Shown piece by piece: positions 1 to 5,545 of a DNA stretch of 7,490 nucleotides (the stretch's first letter is position 1; every line of letters starts with the position of its first letter). The notes under the pieces were generated by a model that saw nothing but the letters and a program-made list of their open reading frames with translations, searched no databases and had not been told where the DNA came from. Source of the DNA: Thermodesulfobacteriota bacterium (GTDB lineage Bacteria > Desulfobacterota > Thermodesulfobacteria > Thermodesulfobacteriales > Thermodesulfatatoraceae); contig JAADCO010000107.1 of assembly GCA_013154385.1 (NCBI GenBank), positions 1 through 7,490 on the forward strand, in the 5' to 3' direction. The translations under genes and the position numbers were made by a program.

Positions 1-163
1 TGTCGAAGACGTCGCCGGCCACGAGGACGAGGTCCACCTCCTCGGCTTCCGCCGCTTCCACGAGCTCTTCGAGAAGGGCCTCCTGAATGGGAAGCAGGGG
101 AAAGTCCGTGTGGCGGAAGGTCTTTCCCAGGTGCCAGTCGGCGGTGTGGAGGACGGTAAACAT
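1..163 (-). CDS. sbcD: SbcD-type exonuclease subunit, N-terminal fragment
   Basis: Partial gene: only the first 54 codons lie in the window, starting at ATG 163-161 and running off the left edge. SbcD is the metallophosphoesterase (Mre11-like) nuclease subunit of the SbcCD complex, which processes hairpins and DNA ends in the cytoplasm. The protein opens with MFTVLHTADWHLGKTFRHTD. This contains the first metal-binding motif DxH (D9, H11), and it is followed at residues 50-54 by GDVFD, the second calcineurin-type phosphoesterase motif. The HTADWHLG opening is characteristic of the SbcD/DNA-repair exonuclease branch. The remaining motifs and any sbcC partner are outside the window. No clear Shine-Dalgarno sequence precedes the start. 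It is divergent from the DUF167 gene across 42 bp. Another metallophosphoesterase of the same superfamily cannot be excluded from this fragment. Confidence 0.8.
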   Translation of the reverse strand, partial: MFTVLHTADWHLGKTFRHTDFPLLPIQEALLEELVEAAEAEEVDLVLVAGDVFD

Positions 164-205
164 CTCGACTAATCTTACCCTAAATCTTCCGACCGAGGAG
201 GTCCG
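164..205. promoter_or_regulatory. divergent intergenic region, sbcD / DUF167 gene
   Basis: This 42-bp gap separates two divergent starts, so promoters for both directions must lie here or reach into the genes. The stretch around 170-186 is clearly more AT-rich than its surroundings and holds loose -10-like sequences, but no convincing paired -35/-10 elements. The role is inferred from gene orientation only. Confidence 0.35.
196..202 (+). promoter_or_regulatory. ribosome binding site of DUF167 gene, short spacing
   Basis: A full AGGAGGT match to the 16S anti-Shine-Dalgarno sits only 3 nt before the GTG at 206. It supports the GTG start, but the spacing is shorter than usual. A second in-frame GTG at 230, preceded by AAGGAAGG, is an alternative start. 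Confidence 0.6.
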
Positions 206-487
206 GTGATCAGTCCGTACAAGGAAGGCGTGAAGGTCGAGGTCCTGGTCCAGCCGCGCGCCGCGCGCAACGAAATCGTGGGCCCGCACGGGGAAAGCCT
301 CAAGATAAGGCTCAAGGCCCCGCCAGTGGAGGGCAAGGCCAACCAGGCCCTGGTCTCCTTCCTGGCCAAGCTCTTCGGGGTCTCCAAGCAACAGGTGAAG
401 GTCCTCTCCGGGCTTACCTCGCGCCGGAAAAGCATTTATATTTCCGGCGTGAAAGCGGAAGAAGCCCGCAAGATCCTCGGAGTCTGA
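206..487 (+). CDS. DUF167/YggU family protein
   Basis: A 93-residue protein of the DUF167 (YggU) family, a small conserved cytoplasmic alpha/beta fold whose biochemical function is not established. Visible family hallmarks are the beta strand leading into VQPRAARNEIVG (about residues 16-27), the strand SLKIRLKAPPVEGKAN (about 31-46, with the conserved APPVEGKAN block), the helix LVSFLAKLFGV, and the late VKVLSGLTSRRKSIYISG (about 64-81). The length matches the usual 90-100 residues. The start is a GTG just after a strong AGGAGGT. It is the first gene of a plus-strand run, with its TGA 7 nt before the HAD gene. In other bacteria this family often sits beside unrelated housekeeping genes, so the neighbours say little about its job. 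Confidence 0.85.
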   Translation: MISPYKEGVKVEVLVQPRAARNEIVGPHGESLKIRLKAPPVEGKANQALVSFLAKLFGVSKQQVKVLSGLTSRRKSIYISGVKAEEARKILGV

Positions 488-494
488 AGAGAAC

Positions 495-1166
495 ATGGAA
501 AACCCGAAAGAAGCCGAAGCCGTCCTCTTCGACATGGACGGAGTGGTGCTCGACAGCATGCCCTGGCACGTGAGGGCCTGGCAGGAGGCCTTCCGGGAGT
601 TCGGGCTCAACGTGCCGGAAGAGGCCCTCTATCTCCACGAGGGGGCCATCGAAGCCGAGACCTCGCGAAAGATCTTCGAGGATCAGGGCGTCACCCCCAC
701 CGAGGAGCTCTTCCGCGCCGTGCTCAAGCGCCAGCGCGAACTATTCCGCCAGAAGTACTGGCCTTTCGTGAAGCCCTTTCCCGAGATTCCGGACCTTCTC
801 GCCGACCTGCGGCGGGAGGGGAAGCGCCTGGCCCTGGTCACCAGCTCCCATCGCGAGATCCTCGAGGAGATCCTCCCGGAGGACCTGCGCCGGCTCTTCC
901 ACTTCATCCTCACCGGAGACCAGGTCAGACGCCGCAAACCCCATCCCGAGCCCTATCTCCTGGCCCAGAAGCAGCTTTCCGCCCCCACGGAGGGGACGGT
1001 GGCCGTGGAGAACGCCCCGGCGGGCATCAAATCCGCCAAGGGCGCCGGGCTCTATTGCGTGGCCCTCATGACCACCTTGCCCGAACACCATCTGCAAGAG
1101 GCCGATCTGGTGCTACCATCACATCAGGAGCTCTATCGTCTCCTGACCAACGGACGGAAAGACTGA
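495..1166 (+). CDS. HAD-superfamily hydrolase (beta-phosphoglucomutase/phosphatase-like)
   Basis: A 223-residue cytoplasmic HAD subfamily I protein, probably a phosphatase or phosphomutase on a small phosphorylated metabolite; the substrate cannot be told from sequence. Motif I is LFDMDGVVLDS (nucleophile D13, general acid D15). A helical C1-type cap occupies about residues 20-90. Motif II is VTSS (T116, S117), motif III is the lysine in RRRKPHPEPY (K148), and motif IV is VENAPAGIKSAKGAG (E172, N173). In beta-phosphoglucomutase motif IV is usually Glu-Asp; here the second acid is Asn, which is also seen in some phosphatase-like relatives. Length is typical (about 215-230). The ATG follows a weak GAAGAG site. 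Its TGA overlaps the next ATG by one base (TGATG), so the methyltransferase gene is probably translationally coupled. It could equally be a phosphoglycolate-phosphatase-like enzyme. Confidence 0.85.
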   Translation: MENPKEAEAVLFDMDGVVLDSMPWHVRAWQEAFREFGLNVPEEALYLHEGAIEAETSRKIFEDQGVTPTEELFRAVLKRQRELFRQKYWPFVKPFPEIPDLLADLRREGKRLALVTSSHREILEEILPEDLRRLFHFILTGDQVRRRKPHPEPYLLAQKQLSAPTEGTVAVENAPAGIKSAKGAGLYCVALMTTLPEHHLQEADLVLPSHQELYRLLTNGRKD

Positions 1167-2092
1167 TGCTGACCCTTGCCGAAGCCCCAGCCTATTTCGA
1201 GCGCTATCGGGAGATCATCCCCGACTTCGAGCGTTTCCTCGAACACCTGAAGGAACCCCTGCCGCTTTACTTCCGGCTGAACGAGCTCAAGTGCCCGGAC
1301 CCGGAGATCGTCATCCGGGGGCTGGCCCGCCAGGGCGCGCGCGCCGAACCCGTGGAACGGGTGCCCAATTTCTACCGCGTGGAACCCCGCACCTTTCCCC
1401 TGGGCAACACCGAGGAATACTATCTCGGCTACATCTATCCCATGACCCTCAACAGCTCCCTTCCGGTCATCGCGCTGGACCCGCAGCCCGGGGAGGTGAT
1501 CCTCGACATGTGCGCGGCCCCGGGGAGCAAGACCACCCAGATCGCCCAGGTCACCGGAGATCAGGCGGTCATCGTGGCCAACGACCGCCGGCTGGACCGG
1601 CTCACCGCCCTGGTGGCCAATCTCAAGCGCCTGGGAATCGCCTGCGCCATGACCACCCTCTACCGCGGCGAGGAGTTCCCCCACGGGGTCCCCTTCGACA
1701 AGGTCCTGGTGGACGCCCCGTGCTCCGGGGAAGGACGCTATCGCCAGGGCTACGAAGGGGAGCTCCTCTACCAGAAGGAAGGACGCACCAACCTTCCGGC
1801 CATCCAGAAGGGCCTCCTCGTGCGGGCCTTCGACCTGGTTCGCGTGGGCGGCATCGTGGTCTACTCCACCTGCACGATCAATCCCGACGAAAACGAGATG
1901 GTCGTGGACTATCTCCTGCGCAAACGTCAGGGCCGGATCATCGAGTGCCACTATCCCCAGCCCCATCATCCGGGGCTCACGGAATGGGAGGGGAAGATCC
2001 TCCACCCCGACCTGAAGAAGGCGGCCCGGTTCTTCCCCCACGAGACGGATTCGGTGGGGTTCTTCGTCGCCAAGATCGAGAGGCTGATGTGA
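1166..2092 (+). CDS. NOL1/NOP2/Sun family RNA m5C methyltransferase (RsmF-like catalytic half)
   Basis: A 308-residue SAM-dependent enzyme predicted to methylate C5 of cytosine in rRNA or tRNA. The N-terminal part (about 1-100) has the family's PLYFRLNELK segment, which precedes the catalytic fold. SAM-binding motif I is LDMCAAPGSKTTQIAQ (about 113-128), motif IV is VDAPCSGEG (C186, product-release Cys), and motif VI is YSTCTINPDENE (C236, the expected nucleophile). All key residues are present. The reading frame stays open upstream to 1055, but ATG 1166 overlaps the HAD stop and gives the usual N-terminus, so I use it. It lacks the C-terminal PUA-like domain found in E. coli RsmF. That domain is encoded by the next gene, which begins inside this gene's stop (TGATG). 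The target base is unknown: RsmF-type 16S rRNA methylation is the best analogy, and tRNA methylation is possible. Confidence 0.92.
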   Translation: MLTLAEAPAYFERYREIIPDFERFLEHLKEPLPLYFRLNELKCPDPEIVIRGLARQGARAEPVERVPNFYRVEPRTFPLGNTEEYYLGYIYPMTLNSSLPVIALDPQPGEVILDMCAAPGSKTTQIAQVTGDQAVIVANDRRLDRLTALVANLKRLGIACAMTTLYRGEEFPHGVPFDKVLVDAPCSGEGRYRQGYEGELLYQKEGRTNLPAIQKGLLVRAFDLVRVGGIVVYSTCTINPDENEMVVDYLLRKRQGRIIECHYPQPHHPGLTEWEGKILHPDLKKAARFFPHETDSVGFFVAKIERLM

Positions 2093-2565
2093 TGGCCAAG
2101 AAAGCGAGACGCAAACGCATCCACCAACAGGCGGTCTGGCCGCGGACCACCTCCCTGGAAGAGAGGGAGGCCGTGCTCTCCTTCTGGGAGGAAAGGTTCG
2201 GCATCCCCAAGGAGACCTTCGACCCGTATCTCCTCCTGGCCACGGCCAAGAACTACTGGCTCTTCGTGAAACCGCCGGACCTCAAGGCCCTCCAGGGCCT
2301 TCGCGTCCAGACCACGGGGCTCCTCTTCACGCGCAAGGTCTCCCGCTGGCTGAAGCCCACCTCCACCGCCCTCCAGCGCTTCGGGCACCTGGCCACCAAG
2401 AACGTGGTCCAGCTGAGCCCGGCGGAGCTCGACCGCCTGCGGAGGGAGCGGAAGATCTCCTACGAGGCCCCGCTCGAGGAGGGCTACGTGGTCATCTCCT
2501 GCGAGGGCAAGGTCTGGGGTTGTGGGCTCTACACGCCCGGCAAGCTCATCAGCTACCTACCCTAG
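2092..2565 (+). CDS. stand-alone RsmF-type PUA-like RNA-binding protein
   Basis: A 157-residue cytoplasmic protein resembling the C-terminal PUA-like domain of RsmF (the NOL1/NOP2/Fmu-associated ribosome-biogenesis family, COG3270-like). The N-terminus is basic (MAKKARRKRIHQQ). A segment around FWEERFGIP (about residues 31-39) is followed by a strand region with YWLFVKPPDL. The most diagnostic part is the C-terminus: ERKISYEAPLEEGYVVI then GKVWGCGLYTPGKLISYLP, matching the RsmF pattern of a glycine-rich strand pair ending near a terminal Lys-x-x-x-Tyr-Pro. The ATG overlaps the methyltransferase TGA by one base, so the two are probably made together. It is inferred to supply RNA binding to the upstream enzyme; the combined length (308 + 157) is close to that of fused RsmF (479 in E. 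coli). It shows no catalytic motif of its own. Confidence 0.78.
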   Translation: MAKKARRKRIHQQAVWPRTTSLEEREAVLSFWEERFGIPKETFDPYLLLATAKNYWLFVKPPDLKALQGLRVQTTGLLFTRKVSRWLKPTSTALQRFGHLATKNVVQLSPAELDRLRRERKISYEAPLEEGYVVISCEGKVWGCGLYTPGKLISYLP

Positions 2566-2567
2566 AG

Positions 2568-3200
2568 ATGGCGCGCATCGTTCGCTGGCAGGAAGAGGAA
2601 GGGATCGTGGCCGAGATCCTTTCGTCCTTGGAGAAAGGCCTGGTCGTGGCCCTTCCCACGGAAACCTTCTACGGGCTGGCGGTTGACCCCTTCCGCGAAG
2701 AGGCCCTCCGCCGACTTTTTCACGTGAAACATCGCCCGGAGGACAAACCCGTCCTCCTGCTCGTGGGCGACGAGAAAGACCTCGACCGCCTGGTGAGCTT
2801 CCTCCCGCCGATGGCCCGGCGCCTCATGGAACGCTTCTGGCCCGGACCGCTGACCCTGGTCCTTCCCGCCAGAGAAGGCCTCCCGCGCTTCCTCACCGCA
2901 GGCACCGGAAAGGTCGCGGTGCGGTTGAGCCCTCATCCCGTGGTGCGGCGCATCACCCGGCTCTACGGCCCGATCACCGGAACCAGCGCCAACCTGAGCG
3001 GAAACCCACCGGCCCGGACCGCGGCGGAGGTAGCGAAAAACCTTCCGGAAGTGGACCTGATCGTGGACGCCGGGAAGACTCCGGGACAGGAGCCCTCCAC
3101 CATCCTCGACGTGAGCGTGGACCCGCCCCGCATCCTGCGCGAAGGGGCGATAAAGCGGGAGGAACTAGAGGGGGCTCTTCGGAAGGAAGATGCGCAGTAG
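2568..3200 (+). CDS. tsaC: threonylcarbamoyl-AMP synthase (TsaC/Sua5/YrdC family)
   Basis: A 210-residue cytoplasmic enzyme that makes L-threonylcarbamoyladenylate from threonine, bicarbonate and ATP, the first step of t6A37 synthesis in ANN-decoding tRNAs. YrdC-domain features appear in order: VVALPTETFYGLAVDP (26-41), KHRPEDKPVLLLV (54-66, KxR and KP), WPGPLTLVLPA (91-101), VAVRLSPHP (116-124), TGTSANLSGNPP (138-148, the SAN nucleotide-binding loop) and PSTILDV (176-182). It is the short TsaC-type form without the C-terminal Sua5 domain. ATG 2568 lies 2 nt after the PUA gene stop but has almost no Shine-Dalgarno sequence. GTG 2607 (codon 14), preceded by AGGAAGGG, is an alternative that keeps the whole domain. 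The last 36 nt overlap the end of the convergent hsp20 gene. The other t6A genes (tsaB, tsaD, tsaE) are not in the window. Confidence 0.93.
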   Translation: MARIVRWQEEEGIVAEILSSLEKGLVVALPTETFYGLAVDPFREEALRRLFHVKHRPEDKPVLLLVGDEKDLDRLVSFLPPMARRLMERFWPGPLTLVLPAREGLPRFLTAGTGKVAVRLSPHPVVRRITRLYGPITGTSANLSGNPPARTAAEVAKNLPEVDLIVDAGKTPGQEPSTILDVSVDPPRILREGAIKREELEGALRKEDAQ

Positions 3201-3566
3201 CCCCTCTTCGAAGACGGCCTCGGCTCCCTCGGCGGTGACCGGAACCGGAAGCTTTATCAGGCGCTCGAAGGGACCGTACTCTCCCTCGAGCTGATAAATC
3301 CTTCCTTCAACCGGAAGACCCCGGTAGCCCTTCACGTAGAGAAACCGACCGTCGAGACGGATCTCGAAGCTGTCGCGTCTGGCCCCCGGGCAGGAAACCA
3401 CGACCCACAGGGCCTGCGGGATCTCGAAGATGTCCACCGTGGGGATCCAGGTCTCTCCGGCGGGAAGGCAGTAGAAGGTTTGCCAAAAGAGGTGCTCCAA
3501 AGGCCGTCTCAGGGGACGCTTCAACCTTCCCAGACCTTCGGCCAAGATGATGCGGATAACGGCCAT
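3165..3566 (-). CDS. Hsp20/alpha-crystallin small heat-shock protein
   Basis: A 133-residue ATP-independent holdase chaperone, presumably cytoplasmic because it has no signal peptide. After a short basic N-terminal arm (about 1-39), the alpha-crystallin domain runs from about 40 to 130. It contains WIPTVDIFEIP, WVVVSCPGARRDSFEI, RFLYVKGYRG, a YQLEGEYGPFERLIKLP segment and the closing GLLRIFLPK (122-130). The family usually carries a short C-terminal extension with an IxI/V motif for oligomer assembly; here only SPL follows the domain, so that motif is absent. The start (ATG 3566) follows GGAGAGG and lies 13 nt after the binding-protein stop, so it is probably the last gene of the pyrD-cpoB-binding protein run. 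Its 3' end overlaps tsaC by 36 nt on the opposite strand. No heat-shock operator (CIRCE-like) is visible just upstream. Confidence 0.88.
   Translation of the reverse strand: MAVIRIILAEGLGRLKRPLRRPLEHLFWQTFYCLPAGETWIPTVDIFEIPQALWVVVSCPGARRDSFEIRLDGRFLYVKGYRGLPVEGRIYQLEGEYGPFERLIKLPVPVTAEGAEAVFEEGLLRIFLPKSPL
3167..3207. repeat. inverted repeat in the tsaC/hsp20 convergent overlap
   Basis: AGAGGGGGCT (3167-3176) faces AGCCCCTCT (3199-3207): nine base pairs if one G is bulged. Inside it, TCTTC (3176-3180) can pair with GAAGA (3186-3190), sharing T3176 with the outer arm. The repeat straddles the overlapping ends of two convergent genes, which suggests a transcript-end hairpin usable from both strands. 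However, no T-run follows on either side, so it is not a classical intrinsic terminator. It may also arise by chance from coding constraints. Confidence 0.4.
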
Positions 3567-3579
3567 CTCGCCTCTCCAT

Positions 3580-4692
3580 TCAAAGGACCCCTGCTTGGGG
3601 GGCGCAAACAGGCTCGTAACGCAACCATTGGTAGCGGAAGACCCCTACGCTCCCAGGCAAAAGCCCGTAGTGATCGTCTGTAGAAAGAAAGTAAAGTCCC
3701 GTCAGACCCCTGACAAGCCCCGTTTTTTCGAGCCCCCGCACCCAGTAGCGGTAACCCGCGCGCAGGGCGCCGGTCTTGATGAAGATGAGGGCGTCGGCAA
3801 AGGCCGCCAGCGCCGGGTCCCTCAGCACGTCGTAGCGGTTCACGAAGGAGCGCCACACGGCCAGCGCCTCGGGGTCAACCGGGGCGTTGTCCTCGGCGAG
3901 AAAGGCCGCCCCCACAAAGGGCCGCCCGTAGAGGCCCTGGCTCTCCCTCAGGAACCCCTCCCAGGCCACCAGATGCGAGAAGAAGACCGGAAGGTTGAAG
4001 GCTTCCTGGGACAGATTGCGGGCCACCACGAAAGAGGAGCGCGGCGGGGCCCAGCAGATCACGGCCTCACACGAAAGAAGGGCCTGAAGGTGCACGGTGA
4101 CGTCGGTATCGTGCACCCCGAAGTAGCGTTTGGTCACGATCTTGATGGCGTACTCCGTGGCGTAGGCCTTGAGCCACTTTTCCCCCTCGCGGCCGAAGGC
4201 GTCGTTGGTCAAAAGGAGCCCCACGCGGTGGTAGCCGCGCCTCTTGAGACAACGATAGAGGGTCTTCACCGCGGCGCGGGAGCTCACGCCGGTGCGGAAG
4301 ATGGGCCCCGGGGGCTCGCGCAGATACTTCATCGGGTTTATCTCCCCGGCGGTGACCACCATGGGCAAACCCAGGCTGCGCGCCTTCTCGTAGAACCGGG
4401 GAGCGCACTCGGGCTTAAGGGGCCCGACGATCACCCTCACCCCGTCGAAAAAGGCGTCTTCCACCGCCTTGACCGCCCGAGACGGCTTGCCCTTGGAATC
4501 GTAGAAGAGGAGCTTGAGATGCAGGCCGTGCCGCAGATAGAAGCGCTGATTGAGCTCGAGGAGAAAGTCCCTGATGGTCTCTCCGCGCCGGGCCTCCTTG
4601 CCTGAAAGGGGAAGCACGACCCCGATCTTCAACCCGGCCCAGGCCGGCATCTGCAGGAGGAGAAAAAATATCAGGACGAGGACGAACCGCAC
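3580..4692 (-). CDS. exported LivJ-like (type I) periplasmic solute-binding protein
   Basis: A 370-residue protein with a clear Sec signal peptide: Arg2, a Leu/Phe/Val-rich core at about 4-14, then MPAWA, with likely cleavage after A19. There is no lipobox. The mature part begins LKIGVVLPLSGKEARRGE, the opening of the branched-chain amino-acid receptor family (Peripla_BP_6-like). Other family segments are VRVIVGPL, GLPMVVTAGEINP, VGLLLTNDAFGREGEKWLKA and a C-terminal STDDHYGLLPG (about 337-347), where LivJ-like proteins often have a similar D-H-x-GL loop. It is predicted to bind a small ligand, probably an amino acid, in the periplasm. The start is GTG 4692, 3 nt after the cpoB-like stop, with little Shine-Dalgarno, so translational coupling is likely. 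No permease or ATPase genes are adjacent, so a transport role is unproven; a sensory or envelope-regulatory role (LpoA-like proteins share the fold) is possible. Confidence 0.85.
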   Translation of the reverse strand: MRFVLVLIFFLLLQMPAWAGLKIGVVLPLSGKEARRGETIRDFLLELNQRFYLRHGLHLKLLFYDSKGKPSRAVKAVEDAFFDGVRVIVGPLKPECAPRFYEKARSLGLPMVVTAGEINPMKYLREPPGPIFRTGVSSRAAVKTLYRCLKRRGYHRVGLLLTNDAFGREGEKWLKAYATEYAIKIVTKRYFGVHDTDVTVHLQALLSCEAVICWAPPRSSFVVARNLSQEAFNLPVFFSHLVAWEGFLRESQGLYGRPFVGAAFLAEDNAPVDPEALAVWRSFVNRYDVLRDPALAAFADALIFIKTGALRAGYRYWVRGLEKTGLVRGLTGLYFLSTDDHYGLLPGSVGVFRYQWLRYEPVCAPQAGVL

Positions 4693-4695
4693 GGA

Positions 4696-5514
4696 CTATT
4701 TCTTCATTCTGGCGAGATACTTGCGAGCCAGGCGGGCCTGCTCGGTGTGGGGATAGCGACGCACGAGCTTCTTGAAGACGATGGCCGCCGCTTCGGTATC
4801 TCCCAGGCGCAGGAAGGCGAGACCCTGCTTGAGCAACGCCGCCGGCACCTTGCTGCTCTTGGGGAACTCGTCAATGACCTTCTGGTACTGAAGGATGGCT
4901 TCCTCGTAGAGCTTGCGCTGATAGAGGCACTCGCCGATCCAGAAGGTGGCGTTGGCCGCCCTCTTGCCCTTGGGATACTTGCGCAGATACTCCTCAAAGA
5001 GCTTCTGGGCCTCCTCGTACCTCTTCTGGCGATAGAGTTCGAGGGCCTTCTGATAGAGCTCCTCTCCGGAGGTGGGTTCCGCCGGCTTCTTGGAGACCTT
5101 GCTGCCCTTTGCGGTGCGGTTGAGGGAGGCCTCGATGCGCGCCAGCCTTTCGAGCACCTCGGCCTGAAACTCCTGGAAGGCCTTGCGGTCCTGGCTCTGG
5201 AGATAGCTCAACTGTTCCACCTGGCCGTTCAGGCGGAGCTGCTCGGCCTGGAGCCTCTCTATCTCGGCCGCCAGCTCGGCCTGCCGCGCCGCCACGGTCT
5301 CCACCCTCTCCGAGCTCTGGGTGCCCTTGGTCTCCAGCTCCTTGGTGAGCTTGGCCACCTGCCTCTCCAGGGCGGAAAGGCGCTTTTCCAGGGCGTCCAC
5401 CCGCGTGTTGAGGGTGTAGACCTGGCCGTGGAGGTATTCCACCTCCTGCTGGTCGGCCATGCAGCCCCAGAGGAGGAGAACCAGGAGCAGGGGGAGAAAC
5501 CTCATCAAACGCAT
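4696..5514 (-). CDS. cpoB: CpoB/YbgF-like lipoprotein with coiled coil and TPRs
   Basis: A 272-residue envelope protein. Residues 1-18 form a lipoprotein signal ending LLLWGC, with C18 the predicted lipidated residue (Trp at -2 is less usual). Met at +2 predicts sorting to the outer membrane. Residues about 24-130 are a long charged coiled coil with Leu/Val heptads (for example VDALEKRLSALERQVAKLTK). A Lys/Pro linker (about 134-148) leads to three tetratricopeptide-type repeats at about 151-184, 187-220 and 224-257, with YQKALELYRQKRYEEAQKLF typical of YbgF. In E. coli CpoB links the Tol-Pal machine to peptidoglycan synthesis during constriction; E. coli CpoB is periplasmic rather than lipidated. 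No tol, pal or ompA-like gene is in the window. The start used is ATG 5514, with AGGAG 2 nt upstream; ATG 5505 (codon 4) also gives a working signal. A BamD-like role is less likely given the coiled coil. Confidence 0.85.
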   Translation of the reverse strand: MRLMRFLPLLLVLLLWGCMADQQEVEYLHGQVYTLNTRVDALEKRLSALERQVAKLTKELETKGTQSSERVETVAARQAELAAEIERLQAEQLRLNGQVEQLSYLQSQDRKAFQEFQAEVLERLARIEASLNRTAKGSKVSKKPAEPTSGEELYQKALELYRQKRYEEAQKLFEEYLRKYPKGKRAANATFWIGECLYQRKLYEEAILQYQKVIDEFPKSSKVPAALLKQGLAFLRLGDTEAAAIVFKKLVRRYPHTEQARLARKYLARMKK

Positions 5515-5516
5515 AG

Positions 5517-5521
5517 CTCCT
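5517..5521 (-). promoter_or_regulatory. ribosome binding site of cpoB-like gene, very short spacing
   Basis: AGGAG on the minus strand lies 2 nt before ATG 5514 and 11 nt before ATG 5505, with an in-frame TTG at 5508 between them. Neither ATG has ideal spacing, so the exact start is uncertain by three codons. Confidence 0.45.
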
Positions 5522-5545
5522 ATCTAGCCGTGGGAAGGGAAGACG

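Noticed and set aside
1055..1165. N-terminal extension of the methyltransferase to base 1055
   Set aside because: The extra 37 residues overlap the end of the HAD gene, look out-of-frame, and ATG 1166 gives the overlapping-stop arrangement seen again at the next junction.
1133..2041. 302-codon minus-strand open frame opposite the methyltransferase
   Set aside because: Antisense shadow typical of GC-rich coding DNA: no recognisable domain, while the plus strand carries every catalytic motif.
1291..2565. Long plus-strand open frame of 424 codons across the methyltransferase and PUA genes
   Set aside because: Its first two thirds are a Pro/Gly/Arg-rich out-of-frame reading of the methyltransferase gene. 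Only the part from ATG 2092 is real, and that is annotated as the PUA protein.
2520..2567. TTG start extending TsaC upstream
   Set aside because: It lies inside the conserved C-terminus of the PUA gene; ATG 2568 or GTG 2607 suits the YrdC domain better.
3547..4605. 352-codon plus-strand open frame opposite the binding protein
   Set aside because: His/Gly/Val-rich composition without a family match; the minus strand has a signal peptide and the full LivJ-like fold.
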